From the NCBI GenBank assembly GCA_963775085.1, contig CAVZHO010000016.1:1-64000 (forward strand): 64,000 nt of DNA, written 5' to 3'. The stretch comes from JAAFIP01 sp963775085 (GTDB lineage Bacteria > Pseudomonadota > Gammaproteobacteria > Burkholderiales > Burkholderiaceae_C). Below, piece by piece: positions 25,903 to 35,617 of the stretch. The first letter of the stretch is position 1; each line of letters opens with the position of its first letter. The position numbers and the translations under genes were made by a program. The notes below the pieces were generated by a model. The model saw nothing but the letters and a program-made list of their open reading frames with translations. It was not told the DNA's origin and searched no databases.

Positions 25903-26952
25903 ATGATGAACGAACCAAACCAATCTGTACCTCACCAGGCAAGCATCAGCATCAGCATCTGCATTCCTGCGTACGGCCGACCTGATGAATTCTCTCTTCT
26001 GCTGGCAAGCCTGCGTCTTTTGACAACGCCTGCGCATGAAATTCTCATTTGCGAAGACGGTTCACCACAGCGTCAACAGGTTTTTGAATTAGCGCAACAA
26101 TTTGCCAACGACATGCGCGATGTCCCCACTATCGTGCGTTACGTCAACAATGAAAAAAACCTGGGCTACGATGGGAATTTACGGCAACTCATTAGCCTTG
26201 CTACTGGAGATTATGTTTTCTTCATTGGCAATGACGACTACGTTTTGCCACAGGCAATGAAAACCGCGGGCAAGTTTTTACAACAACATAAAGTGTTGGC
26301 CGCTTCCCGCAGTTTTGCCCGCTTTTCCACTAACCCATTGCAACCAGTAGGCTATTCACGGGTATACCCAACGGATCAAGTCATCACCAAAGACAACGCA
26401 AACGCTGGAATGGTGCAGCGCATTGGCGGATTCTTTGGCGGTTTGATTTTTGATAGACGATGGGCCGAAGCTATGGCTACTAATGAGTACGACGGCACCC
26501 TCTACTATCAAATGTATTTGCTACTGAACGCCTACGCCAGTGGCACTATCGGCTATATGTGCGAGCCCACCGTGGCAGCGCGTGCAGATAACGCGCCGTT
26601 ATTTGGCAACGCTCAATCCGAACAGGGTCACTTCACTCCCGGTCGATACAGCGCAGAAGCACGCGGAAAAATGTGGGAATCGATTCTTCGCATTGCCCAA
26701 GATACCGAACGCAAAACTGGAGTTCCTATCGCTGAAGCGATCCGACACGAGCTCAGTGGGCGCATGTCGTTCCATGTTTTTGAGATGTTCGCAGGGCGGG
26801 ATAAAGATGAGCTATGGAGATTGAGGTCGGAATTAAAACGCTTGAAGCTTTTTGGGCATTGGCTTCCAAAGTGTCTTTATTTGGTTAACTACGTTTTAGG
26901 GAATTATTCTATTTATTTTTACTCGTTAGCACGTAAAGTAATACAGCGTTAG
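25903..26952 (+). CDS. Glycosyltransferase family 2
   Basis: A 349-residue GT-A fold transferase. SISICIPAYGRPDEF is the nucleotide-binding strand, ILICEDGSPQ follows, and FFIGNDDYVLP carries the metal-binding DxD-type motif. It probably adds a sugar on the cytoplasmic face of the membrane. Its stop codon overlaps the stop of the convergent glycosyltransferase gene by two bases. Confidence 0.9.
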   Translation: MMNEPNQSVPHQASISISICIPAYGRPDEFSLLLASLRLLTTPAHEILICEDGSPQRQQVFELAQQFANDMRDVPTIVRYVNNEKNLGYDGNLRQLISLATGDYVFFIGNDDYVLPQAMKTAGKFLQQHKVLAASRSFARFSTNPLQPVGYSRVYPTDQVITKDNANAGMVQRIGGFFGGLIFDRRWAEAMATNEYDGTLYYQMYLLLNAYASGTIGYMCEPTVAARADNAPLFGNAQSEQGHFTPGRYSAEARGKMWESILRIAQDTERKTGVPIAEAIRHELSGRMSFHVFEMFAGRDKDELWRLRSELKRLKLFGHWLPKCLYLVNYVLGNYSIYFYSLARKVIQR

Positions 26953-28004
26953 TTTTTGGTTAGCCAGTTATATCCTCTTTCCAAAATGGTTTTTTTATAG
27001 AAACGACTCAATTTCAACTCCGCAATAAAAAACGAGCGTGCGTTTTTTGCCAATAAGATAGCTACGAATGCCATCCCCACCGCTAGAGTACCAGGTATGC
27101 AACTGATCGCTTTTAACTTCAATTTTTGAAAAAATTTCACATCAAAACTATTCAAAAGTAATTTGTATTCATCCGCTGAATAAATTCCTTTTGCGCGTTG
27201 CCAAAAAATTATTTTAGTATCTAGCCAAGGCTTTTGAAGCGTGACATTGAGCTTCGAACCTTCAGACACTCCTCTCAACTTCCAAATCAATACTGGCCAA
27301 TTAATCATCCAAATTTTGAACGAGTTAGATGACCAAGTTGCATTTCCATATCGAATTGCAATCAATGGATTAGCTAACAAAAGTGAACTGGATGGCATAT
27401 TTTTATCAAACAAAGGGCCAATATGCGGGAACATATATCCTGAACAATGTGCAAAATCACAACGTAACCATAGCTCGCGTTTTAAAACACAAGAGCCAAT
27501 AAATGACAGCGCCTTCGCAGTAAGCTCGAATACCAAATCCTGCTGTTCAGGGTGGATCACATGATCCTGAGTCAGGTTGGCACGCCGACTTAATATTAGT
27601 GACTTCATCTCAACATCTCTGACCTCGGCGTCAACAAAGATAAATGAATGTTGGCCTCTGCAAGCCTCCAAAATCTTCTCGACAGAAGATGGTAGTGGCC
27701 AGTCATCATCTGAAAATAACCAGCAATAATTACCTTTGGCGTGACGCACGCACAGATCATAGTCAGCGTCAATACCACCATTTTTCTCTTGCCGAACAGA
27801 TATCAACCAAGGGTATTTTTTTGCAAGATCCTGCATTAGACGTGGGGTATCGTCCGTGGAGGCACCATCCAGAACAACCACTTCCACCTCAGCCGTTATT
27901 TGTTCAGCGAATATTTCCAACGTTTCTTGCAGATATTGCGCACGATTTCTTGTTGCAATGCAAATTGAAAGTAACGGCTGAGCACGCGCCAAATCATTAC
28001 TCAC
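26949..28004 (-). CDS. Glycosyltransferase family 2
   Basis: About 351 residues from a GTG at 28004, four bases after the upstream stop; longer frames would run into the upstream gene. LLSICIATRNRAQYL, VVVLDGASTDDTPR and CWLFSDDDWPLP are the GT2 motifs, with DDD as the metal site. The gene is strikingly AT-rich, as are the neighbouring methyltransferase and flippase genes. It is the last gene of the minus-strand polysaccharide operon. Confidence 0.9.
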   Translation of the reverse strand: MSNDLARAQPLLSICIATRNRAQYLQETLEIFAEQITAEVEVVVLDGASTDDTPRLMQDLAKKYPWLISVRQEKNGGIDADYDLCVRHAKGNYCWLFSDDDWPLPSSVEKILEACRGQHSFIFVDAEVRDVEMKSLILSRRANLTQDHVIHPEQQDLVFELTAKALSFIGSCVLKRELWLRCDFAHCSGYMFPHIGPLFDKNMPSSSLLLANPLIAIRYGNATWSSNSFKIWMINWPVLIWKLRGVSEGSKLNVTLQKPWLDTKIIFWQRAKGIYSADEYKLLLNSFDVKFFQKLKLKAISCIPGTLAVGMAFVAILLAKNARSFFIAELKLSRFYKKTILERGYNWLTKN

Positions 28005-28008
28005 AAAA

Positions 28009-29238
28009 TTAGCTTTTCTCAAAAATAGGGAGTGGAAACACCAGTTTCTCTCTGCAATACGAATATTTTTCAAGAAAAAATTCTTTAAAGTGCCATGGCA
28101 GGACAATTAAATAATCGGCCTCAAGTATCACCTCAGAATCAGGTCGAATTGGAATCAAACTCCCTGGTGTATAAGCTCCAAACTTGTCCGGATTTACTTC
28201 TGCAATAGCAAATATATCGTCCTCTGAAAAGCCGCAATACTGAAGCAGGACATTGCCTTTCGTGGAAGCGCCTAAACCGGCAACTTTTTTCCCGTCTCTC
28301 TTTGCTGTTTGCACAAAGTGTTTAAGTTGCTCGCACACAGCATTCACTCGAATGGCGAAGTTTTCATACGTTTCAAGCTGATCGAGATACGCCTCCTGTG
28401 CCAATAACCTCTCTGCGCCTTCAAAAGTGTTGTGGGTCGAGGTTTTCAAAGCTGCCGTGACTGAAAAACTACCGCCATTGATGTCGTTAAATTCAACATC
28501 AACAGTCTTCAGACCACAACGCTCCAACAACCAATGAATTTGCGTATATGCGTAATACTCCAAATGCTCATGGCATGCAGTATCAAATGAGTTTCTCTCA
28601 AGCATCAAAGGCATATAGCTTTGCTCGAATACCCAGACACCTTTGTCGTCCAAAATTTGAGCAACTTCTCGTGCAAAATTCATTGGCCGTTCCAGATCGT
28701 AGAACATCGAAAACGATGTCACAACGCGTGCTTTTTTTCCTGGAAACACTGCGGAAAATTTATCCGCAGAAAAAAAATCGCTAATTACATGCGCATCCCT
28801 GGGGTAGTACTGTTTGAACTTTAAAGCCGTAGGATCCATCCCCACGCGCTCGCAAAGCCCATCGGGATACGCTGCCAAACTAGTACCATCATTGCTACCA
28901 ATATCCAGGACGATGGGATAGCCTGTCATATCAACCATGCTGACAATACGCGCAATTTTGGCGGTCAAGTGCTTTACCATGCTGGCATTCAAGCCAGAAC
29001 GATAGCCATAGTTGTCACCATACATCTCATCCAAATCGTAGCTGTGCGCCATCTGCAACAGCCCACACACATCCTGCCCGCCAATGCACTTTACGAGTTG
29101 AATGGGGCCGCTCGTAATTACCGCATCTTTGTGTTTTGGGAAAATACCCGTCAACACTTGCTCACCTAAATCAAGAACTTTATGCAGTTGGTTATTGCCA
29201 CAAATTCTGCAACCAGAAGTTTTTTTATACGACGACAT
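28009..29238 (-). CDS. Sugar C-methyltransferase, TylC3/MT13-MT14 type
   Basis: A 409-residue protein with the three-domain layout of NDP-hexose C-methyltransferases. The N-terminal zinc domain has CRIC (10-13) and KC...VC cysteines, the SAM domain contains IVLDIGSNDGTSLAAYP, and the C-terminal domain contains EHLEYYAY and FNDINGGSFSVTAAL. Such enzymes add a methyl branch to a keto-deoxy sugar. With the neighbouring GDP-mannose dehydratase genes this suggests a C-methylated GDP-deoxyhexose (inference). Confidence 0.88.
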   Translation of the reverse strand: MSSYKKTSGCRICGNNQLHKVLDLGEQVLTGIFPKHKDAVITSGPIQLVKCIGGQDVCGLLQMAHSYDLDEMYGDNYGYRSGLNASMVKHLTAKIARIVSMVDMTGYPIVLDIGSNDGTSLAAYPDGLCERVGMDPTALKFKQYYPRDAHVISDFFSADKFSAVFPGKKARVVTSFSMFYDLERPMNFAREVAQILDDKGVWVFEQSYMPLMLERNSFDTACHEHLEYYAYTQIHWLLERCGLKTVDVEFNDINGGSFSVTAALKTSTHNTFEGAERLLAQEAYLDQLETYENFAIRVNAVCEQLKHFVQTAKRDGKKVAGLGASTKGNVLLQYCGFSEDDIFAIAEVNPDKFGAYTPGSLIPIRPDSEVILEADYLIVLPWHFKEFFLEKYSYCREKLVFPLPIFEKS

Positions 29239-29256
29239 TATTCACCTATAAGTTAT

Positions 29257-30216
29257 TTATTGCTTACTGTACTGCTGTACATCAAAATCCACCATATCTT
29301 GAATCATCTGCGTAAAGCCAATTTCAGGTTGCCAGTGCAGCATCGCTTGAGCTTTTCGGATATCCGCTTTTAGCTGCACTTTTTCCTCGCGGCGCAGCGC
29401 ATCAGGTTGGCTGATTACATAGTCACGATAGTCAAGTCCCAGATGCGAAAAAGCAATATTGCAAACATCCCTGACAGAATGCAAGTCACCTGAACCGAAG
29501 ACATAATCATCGGCAACTTTGGCTTGCAACGTTGCCCACAGACCACGAACCGCGTCCGTTGCATGCATCCAATCCCGCTGACTATCCAAATTACCCAAGG
29601 TTACCGATTTCATTTTTTTTAAAAATATTTGTGCCGCCGCATTGGTGATCTTACGAGTCACATAGTGATCACCACGATAAATGCTCTCATGGTTATACAA
29701 TATCGCGCTGCATGCAAAGAGTTGATGTGCATCGCGGTAATGATTTACCCATTGCATTCCAAAATATTTGGCAATTCCGTACGGATTGATTGCCGAAACC
29801 GCAGTTCTCTCGGATTGGGGAGTTACATCAGTGCCCGCAAATATTTCACTACTGCTAGCAAAGCTGAGTCTGCAAGCCTGATTGAATCTTCTAATAGCCT
29901 CCAGAAAATATAAAACCGACAGCCCATTGATATGCGCCGACGCAGCAGGGTCATCAGCCAATTGTGCGCTTGATGAGCGTGCAGCCAAGTGGTAGATTTC
30001 ATCGGCCTGAAGATTATTCACTAGCGCATTAATCCCATTAGGTTGATCAAGCGCCAGTTCATGCATCGAAATTTTTTTCTGGTAAGCAAAGCTTTCACTG
30101 CTTGCGGTAATACTTCGGGTAGTTCCATGCACTTGGTATCCCTTGGCTAATAACCAATCCGCAAGCCACCGACCATCTTGCCCCATCACACCCGTAATCA
30201 AAGCAACTGGCATCAC
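29257..30216 (-). CDS. GDP-mannose 4,6-dehydratase-like SDR
   Basis: A 319-residue extended SDR. ALITGVMGQDGRWLADWLL resembles the Gmd nucleotide-binding loop; the catalytic region reads ASSSEIFAG with NPYGIAKYFG (Tyr-Lys pair), and ILYNHESIYRGDHYVTRKIT matches Gmd. It is a paralogue of the gmd gene at 32679 but clearly diverged, with Ser where Gmd usually has Thr. It may be a reductase or epimerase acting on the GDP-4-keto sugar. The exact reaction is not predictable. Confidence 0.8.
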   Translation of the reverse strand: MMPVALITGVMGQDGRWLADWLLAKGYQVHGTTRSITASSESFAYQKKISMHELALDQPNGINALVNNLQADEIYHLAARSSSAQLADDPAASAHINGLSVLYFLEAIRRFNQACRLSFASSSEIFAGTDVTPQSERTAVSAINPYGIAKYFGMQWVNHYRDAHQLFACSAILYNHESIYRGDHYVTRKITNAAAQIFLKKMKSVTLGNLDSQRDWMHATDAVRGLWATLQAKVADDYVFGSGDLHSVRDVCNIAFSHLGLDYRDYVISQPDALRREEKVQLKADIRKAQAMLHWQPEIGFTQMIQDMVDFDVQQYSKQ

Positions 30217-31016
30217 AAACGCTGTCGAATTGAGTGGTAATAACTACGCAATTTAGCGTAATAGCGCACTGGCAAAATATGCTTGAGTAAAGTTTTAAAG
30301 CCTTGTCCGTTCTGCTTAACCATCGCATGCTGAGAAGCAAAGTAAAACCCATCGAAGACGTTGGGTGCTACTTGCAATAGCGCGAGCCACTCAGTATGTG
30401 CCTTATCGACATAAAACCTGTTCAAGCCATCAAATATGGCAAACACGTATCCCGCATCGAGCAACAGGTTTTCCCAAAGATGCCATTGCGGCGCCTGCGT
30501 ATCTGGATGAACTGCCTCTACCAGAATCAGCTTGGGACGGTGACGTTTAAAATCCAAACCTAAGAGCACATCACGCTCATGCCCTTCAACATCAATTTTT
30601 AAAAAATCTATTCGTTTATTCGCTGCGTATTGGTCCAAGATGTGACTCAAAGTATCCACTGGCACTCTGGACTTTCTCACAGTCGCCCCCGTGCGCTCGG
30701 CACGCTGTACTACATCACTGCTTAATGCTGAATAGCCCGTACCCGTTACCTCAAAAAACTCCAATTCACCTTTGCTTGAACTTGCTGCCAGTTTCAAATT
30801 CGTGTCACGTGGCCTGTGCTTAGCGAGCAATTGCTGGTAGTAATCAGACGGGTCTAAATTCAAACCCGACCATCCACGCTCATAAAACAAACGCGTCACA
30901 GAATCAAAATGAGGGTGACAGGCACCGACATCGACATAAAACCCATTGGAGGTATTTTTGAATACCCGGTTAAGCAGCACATCTTCAAAATTCTGGGCAA
31001 AACTCTGGTACATCAC
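30213..31016 (-). CDS. FkbM family methyltransferase
   Basis: A 267-residue SAM methyltransferase. It begins SFAQNFEDVLLNRVF (after MMYQ), then FYVDVGACHPHFDSVTRLFY as SAM loop, and IDFLKIDVEGHERDVLLGLD as the FkbM signature. It belongs to the subgroup with the NFEDVLL start common in O-antigen loci. Its stop overlaps the start of the following dehydratase-like gene. Confidence 0.88.
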   Translation of the reverse strand: MMYQSFAQNFEDVLLNRVFKNTSNGFYVDVGACHPHFDSVTRLFYERGWSGLNLDPSDYYQQLLAKHRPRDTNLKLAASSSKGELEFFEVTGTGYSALSSDVVQRAERTGATVRKSRVPVDTLSHILDQYAANKRIDFLKIDVEGHERDVLLGLDFKRHRPKLILVEAVHPDTQAPQWHLWENLLLDAGYVFAIFDGLNRFYVDKAHTEWLALLQVAPNVFDGFYFASQHAMVKQNGQGFKTLLKHILPVRYYAKLRSYYHSIRQRL

Positions 31017-31121
31017 ATCATCTTCCTGTTATACGTTACAAAATTTCGACTTCATAGCCGCGTTATCTATACCGATGTTGCTGTCAAAGTAGAAGGAAAT
31101 GAAATTTCCAAATTTTCAACA

Positions 31122-32636
31122 CTATGCAGTAAGTAACTTTGTCCTAAAACCCCTTAGCATGACGAAGAACATACTTCGTGTACTTGGTGATACAACGACA
31201 CATGAAAAAAACACAACCATCCAAGCAACGATTGACAGAAGGCCACCGATCCAATCAAAATTTAACCTGATATGGAACCCATTAGTGTGAACAATAAATC
31301 CAAATAACATTACTACACCCAGAGGTCGCCCAACGTCCTTAAAAAGCCAACTGATAGCATACCCCTTGAAACAAATACGGTGAGTTATCCAAGCACCAGA
31401 AAAAACATGTATTACGAATAGTGCAACCTGCGCCAACGCGCCGCCAACAGCACCGTAATGAATGGACAACAGCACAGTAACTGGTAATGACAGTCCGATC
31501 AGTAGTCCGTACATCGTCAAATACGATCTGCTGATACCCATAGCCATGGTCAAGGCATGAGGCAAAAACATCAGCGCATGCAAGGAAGTAGCTATGACCA
31601 ATATTGTGGCGATAGGACTGATTTGATCTACCGCGGCTTGATCACCGATCCACAAGTTGAGCAACTTTGGGAAAAGTAACATGAGATAGAGTGCAAATGG
31701 AAACACACAGGCTGCCAGCGATGCTGAAAAAAGTTGGTATTTCGACAAAAGAATCTCTAATTGATCACTCTTAATCAATTTACTTGCTAGTGGGAAAAAG
31801 ACATTGTAAAAGGATCCTGAAATCATATGTACAGACGCTGCTAACGTACTAGCTAACATGTAATAGCCGTACTGTTCCAGATCCAGAGTCTTGCTTAATA
31901 CTACTTTATCCACCTGTGACAATACCAAGCCAGCAATAGATACCAATCCCGCTCCCGCTGCATACCGCCATAAACCGCGCAGAGGCCTCCAATCCCTATT
32001 GCGTGCACTCAGCTTAGGCGCATTGCGCCAGACTGCTGCGCGAATAGAAGCCAGATGGAGCAAAGCAATCACTACTTGCCACGCAAAAAATATCGCCAGG
32101 TCTGCATTATGAAACCGCAGTAAGACATAACTACCTATGGCGCCAGCAATGATTTGAATTATCCCTATGGCGCTAGCAAGATGCATTTTCTGTGCCCCGA
32201 ACAATGCGCTCTGGTAAACATTGATCGGCAATCGCAAGGCGACACAGGTACCGATTCCATACAGGGCATAAGTGATATCTGCACCTGGAATGTTCTTAGC
32301 GGTAAACCATGACTTGGCGAACCATGCACCCAGTATCCACATACCCAAGACCAGCGCAACAGAAATAGTCGCATAAATCAACTCAACACAACGCAATAAC
32401 TGTGCATTGTCTTCACTTAATCGCCCGATGCCATGCCGTGCTATCTCTCTGTTCAGCGTGGTAGCCATTCCCATATCAAACACTTGCATGCACATCAACA
32501 GGGTCGTATAAAACCCTATAAGACCGTATGCCTCAGCTCCCAAATACTTTAGATACACCGGCGCCATGATCAGCATAGCCAATGCAGTGGCGATGCTGTT
32601 CAAAACACCCAGAATAAGCTGAACTCTAGGCTTCAT
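31122..32636 (-). CDS. Wzx-type lipid-linked oligosaccharide flippase
   Basis: A 504-residue integral membrane protein of the polysaccharide-exporter (MATE/MVF-like) fold with about 12 to 14 hydrophobic segments, for example LILGVLNSIATALAMLIMAP near the N-terminus. It would move the completed repeat unit across the inner membrane. No Wzy polymerase or Wzz is in the window, so export and polymerisation genes must lie elsewhere, or the glycan is a single unit. The gene is AT-rich. Confidence 0.88.
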   Translation of the reverse strand: MKPRVQLILGVLNSIATALAMLIMAPVYLKYLGAEAYGLIGFYTTLLMCMQVFDMGMATTLNREIARHGIGRLSEDNAQLLRCVELIYATISVALVLGMWILGAWFAKSWFTAKNIPGADITYALYGIGTCVALRLPINVYQSALFGAQKMHLASAIGIIQIIAGAIGSYVLLRFHNADLAIFFAWQVVIALLHLASIRAAVWRNAPKLSARNRDWRPLRGLWRYAAGAGLVSIAGLVLSQVDKVVLSKTLDLEQYGYYMLASTLAASVHMISGSFYNVFFPLASKLIKSDQLEILLSKYQLFSASLAACVFPFALYLMLLFPKLLNLWIGDQAAVDQISPIATILVIATSLHALMFLPHALTMAMGISRSYLTMYGLLIGLSLPVTVLLSIHYGAVGGALAQVALFVIHVFSGAWITHRICFKGYAISWLFKDVGRPLGVVMLFGFIVHTNGFHIRLNFDWIGGLLSIVAWMVVFFSCVVVSPSTRSMFFVMLRGFRTKLLTA

Positions 32637-32678
32637 TTTCTAGCGCACACTGGGCCACTGGATCTATGTAAATTATGG

Positions 32679-33728
32679 TTATGCATCTACGGCTGCCAGC
32701 CGCATATCATGCTGCATCATCTCTTGCACTAGCTCATTAAAACTGGTTTGAGGTTGCCAACCCAATTTTTCTTTGGCTTTGGTTGGATCACCCAGTAAGG
32801 TTTCTACCTCGGCAGGTCGGAAGTAGCGCGGATCAATTTTGACTACGCTTCTGCCCTTGGGGTCTAAGCCCACCTCATGCAGTCCGTTACCTTGCCATTG
32901 GATTGGCAAGGCAATCGCTGCGGCGGCGGCATTGATGAAATCACGCACAGAGTATTGAACGCCGGTTGCCACGACGAAGTCTTCCGGCTTGTCCTGTTGT
33001 AGCATCAGCCACATCACTTCCACATAATCACGCGCATGCCCCCAATCGCGCCTGGCATCCAGGTTACCCAGGTACAAGCAATCTTGCTTACCCAACTTGA
33101 TGCGGGCCAGCGCGCGTGTGATTTTGCGGGTTACAAAATTCTCGCCGCGCACGGGTGATTCGTGGTTGAACAAAATGCCATTACATGCATACATGCCATA
33201 GGCCTCGCGGTAATTCACTGTGATCCAGTAGCCGTAAAGTTTGGCCACAGCATAGGGACTGCGGGGGTAAAACGGTGTGGTTTCTTTTTGAGGTGTTTCC
33301 TGTACCAAGCCATACAGTTCGGAGGTACTGGCCTGATAAAACCGTGTCTTTTTTTCCATGCCAAGAATACGGATAGCTTCTAGCAACCTCAAGGCTCCCA
33401 ACGCATCCGAATTGGCGGTGTACTCGGGCTCTTCAAAACTCACTGCCACATGCGATTGCGCTGCCAGGTTGTATATTTCATCAGGCTGGGTTTGCTGAAT
33501 GATGCGCATCAAGCTGGATGAATCCGTCATGTCACCATGGTGGAGAAAAAATCTGACACCATCCTCATGCGGGTCTTGGTACAGGTGGTCAATCCGTTGC
33601 GTGTTAAAGGATGATGCACGGCGCTTGATGCCGTGCACGATGTAGCCTTTATCCAGCAATAGTTGGACGAGGTACGAGCCATCTTGTCCCGTCACCCCAG
33701 TTATCAGCGCGACTTTAGCTTGCGTCAT
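32679..33728 (-). CDS. gmd: GDP-mannose 4,6-dehydratase
   Basis: A 349-residue SDR that makes GDP-4-keto-6-deoxy-mannose. ALITGVTGQDGSYLVQLLL is the NADP loop, IKRRASSFNTQRIDHLY is diagnostic of Gmd, and STSELYG plus YPRSPYAVAKLYGYW form the active site. Downstream of manC by only 3 bp, so GDP-mannose supply and conversion are co-expressed. Confidence 0.97.
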   Translation of the reverse strand: MTQAKVALITGVTGQDGSYLVQLLLDKGYIVHGIKRRASSFNTQRIDHLYQDPHEDGVRFFLHHGDMTDSSSLMRIIQQTQPDEIYNLAAQSHVAVSFEEPEYTANSDALGALRLLEAIRILGMEKKTRFYQASTSELYGLVQETPQKETTPFYPRSPYAVAKLYGYWITVNYREAYGMYACNGILFNHESPVRGENFVTRKITRALARIKLGKQDCLYLGNLDARRDWGHARDYVEVMWLMLQQDKPEDFVVATGVQYSVRDFINAAAAAIALPIQWQGNGLHEVGLDPKGRSVVKIDPRYFRPAEVETLLGDPTKAKEKLGWQPQTSFNELVQEMMQHDMRLAAVDA

Positions 33729-33731
33729 ATT

Positions 33732-35207
33732 TCATTTTCTTCCGTAAGTGTCTTGAAGACGCACGATGTCGTCTTCACCCAAGTAGGCTCCTGACTGGAC
33801 CTCAATAATTTCCAAGTCTGTGCTGTTGGGGTTATGCAATCTATGAACTTCCCCCAGTGGAATGTAGGTCGATTGATTTTCAGACAACACCATCACCTTG
33901 TCGCCGCAGGTCACCTCGGCGGTTCCCTTGACCACAATCCAGTGCTCGGCACGGTGCTGGTGCTTTTGCAGGCTCAGGCTGGCACCGGGTTTGACCAAGA
34001 TGCGTTTGACCTTGAATCGCTCGCCTTCGTCCAGGCTGTCGTACCAGCCCCAGGGACGGTGGACTTTGCGGTGCAGATTCTGCTCCGGGCGCTTGCTGGC
34101 TTCCAGCCGACTGACGATTTTTTTGACTTGCTGGCTATGGGCTTTGTCGGTTACCAGCACGGCGTCTGCCGTTTCAACAATCACCAAGTCTTGCACACCT
34201 ACCGCGCTGACCAAGCGGCTGCTGGCATGGACGTAGGTGTTTGTGGCAGCTTCCATCATCACGTCGCCATGGCAGACATTACCCTGTGCATCAGCCTGGC
34301 CTGCTTGCCAGACAGCATCCCACGCGCCCAAATCGCTCCATCCAGCCAACAGCGGCACCATGTGGATGGCAAAGGCGGAGCCGGGGCATTTTTCCAGCAC
34401 CGCGTAATCGACAGACTCGGAGGGCACTAGCGCAAAAGCCTGGGCATCGGGCCGCACAAAGCTGAATGCGCGGCCACTCATCTGCAAATCATCCCGGCTC
34501 TTGCCGTCCCAGGCGGTATGGCAAGCCTGCAAAATATCCGGACGAAATTGGCCGAGCGCTTGGAGCCAAGTGCTGGCCTTGAGCACAAACATGCCACTGT
34601 TCCAGGCAAAGTCGCCTGATGCTACATAGCTTTGCGCCAGAGCTAACTCGGGTTTTTCTACAAATTGGATAACCCGCTGTCCCTCGGCCTGGCCAGACCT
34701 ATCCGTACTCTTGCTAAATTGGATATAGCCATAGCCCGTCTCCGGGCGATCCGGCGGAATGCCTAAGATTACCACCCCACCTGAGTTAGCCATGGCAATC
34801 GCGTTGCGCACGCATTGCACATAGGCAGCTTCATCACCGATGTTTTGATCTGCGGGACTGGCTACCAAAATAGGGTCTGCACCATCCGCCACCGCCTCCA
34901 GAGCGGCTAGCGTCAGCGCGGCTGCGGTGTTGCGGGCAGCGGGCTCCAGCACAAAGCTGGCTTGCAAGCTCCCCAGTTCGCGCAATTGCTCCTGCGCTAA
35001 AAAGCGGTGTTCTTCATTGGTGACGATCAGGCTGCGTGCAATCGCAATGTCTTCGTTGGCCAGCGCATGCAGTCGCAAGGCGGCCAGTTGGAACAAACTC
35101 TCCTTGCCCGTCAAGGCCAAAAACTGCTTGGGAAAACCAGCGCGCGATAGCGGCCACAGGCGCGAACCCGAGCCACCACACAAAATAACAGGTAGTACTT
35201 GCATCAT
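33732..35207 (-). CDS. manC: Mannose-1-phosphate guanylyltransferase/mannose-6-phosphate isomerase
   Basis: A 491-residue bifunctional ManC/AlgA-type enzyme. The N-terminal nucleotidyltransferase starts VILCGGSGSRLWPLSR (pyrophosphorylase signature) and contains FVEKPELA. The C-terminal cupin isomerase domain carries RPWGWYDSLDEGERF, LQKHQHRAEHW and GEVHRLHNP. Its ATG overlaps the stop of the MarR-type regulator, so the regulator is first in the operon. Confidence 0.96.
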   Translation of the reverse strand: MMQVLPVILCGGSGSRLWPLSRAGFPKQFLALTGKESLFQLAALRLHALANEDIAIARSLIVTNEEHRFLAQEQLRELGSLQASFVLEPAARNTAAALTLAALEAVADGADPILVASPADQNIGDEAAYVQCVRNAIAMANSGGVVILGIPPDRPETGYGYIQFSKSTDRSGQAEGQRVIQFVEKPELALAQSYVASGDFAWNSGMFVLKASTWLQALGQFRPDILQACHTAWDGKSRDDLQMSGRAFSFVRPDAQAFALVPSESVDYAVLEKCPGSAFAIHMVPLLAGWSDLGAWDAVWQAGQADAQGNVCHGDVMMEAATNTYVHASSRLVSAVGVQDLVIVETADAVLVTDKAHSQQVKKIVSRLEASKRPEQNLHRKVHRPWGWYDSLDEGERFKVKRILVKPGASLSLQKHQHRAEHWIVVKGTAEVTCGDKVMVLSENQSTYIPLGEVHRLHNPNSTDLEIIEVQSGAYLGEDDIVRLQDTYGRK

Positions 35208-35572
35208 GACAAATGTTCCATCACTGGTTGAGCAATAAGCGTCTGCTGATCCAACTGCGCCGCTTTGAGCTGGGCGATCTCGATGGACAAGCGCTCATAC
35301 TCCATCACCTTCACACGCAAAAACTCTGCCGTCAACTCCGCCCTAGCAGCCACCCCGGCAGGGGTGAGGGTATAGGCATAGGCCAGCTTGTTTTTACTGT
35401 TTTTAAAATTCTGCGCCTTGAGCAAGCCTTTGGCCAGCAATGCGCGAAGACAATAATTGGCCTTGCCCAAGCTCACCCCCAGCACCAGGGCCAGCTCGCG
35501 CTGGCTCAGCGTGGGGTGCTGCTGCAATACCTCCAGCGTGCGAATATCGTGCTGCAAATCTGTTGTGTTCAT
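35204..35572 (-). CDS. EPS-associated MarR-type transcriptional regulator
   Basis: About 122 residues with a winged helix-turn-helix: TLEVLQQHPTLSQRELALVL, then GVSLGKANYCLRALLAKGLL as recognition region. It resembles the MarR-like family found at the head of exopolysaccharide loci (TIGR04176 type). ATG at 35572 (MNTTDLQHDI) fits the family better than one ten codons upstream. It is first in the minus-strand operon with manC and gmd and divergent from the glycosyltransferase at 35618. Both may be controlled from the 45-bp gap. Confidence 0.85.
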   Translation of the reverse strand: MNTTDLQHDIRTLEVLQQHPTLSQRELALVLGVSLGKANYCLRALLAKGLLKAQNFKNSKNKLAYAYTLTPAGVAARAELTAEFLRVKVMEYERLSIEIAQLKAAQLDQQTLIAQPVMEHLS

Positions 35573-35617
35573 GGTGTGAACGAATGATACCATAGGCCAC
35601 ATTGGAGTGTTAACAGC

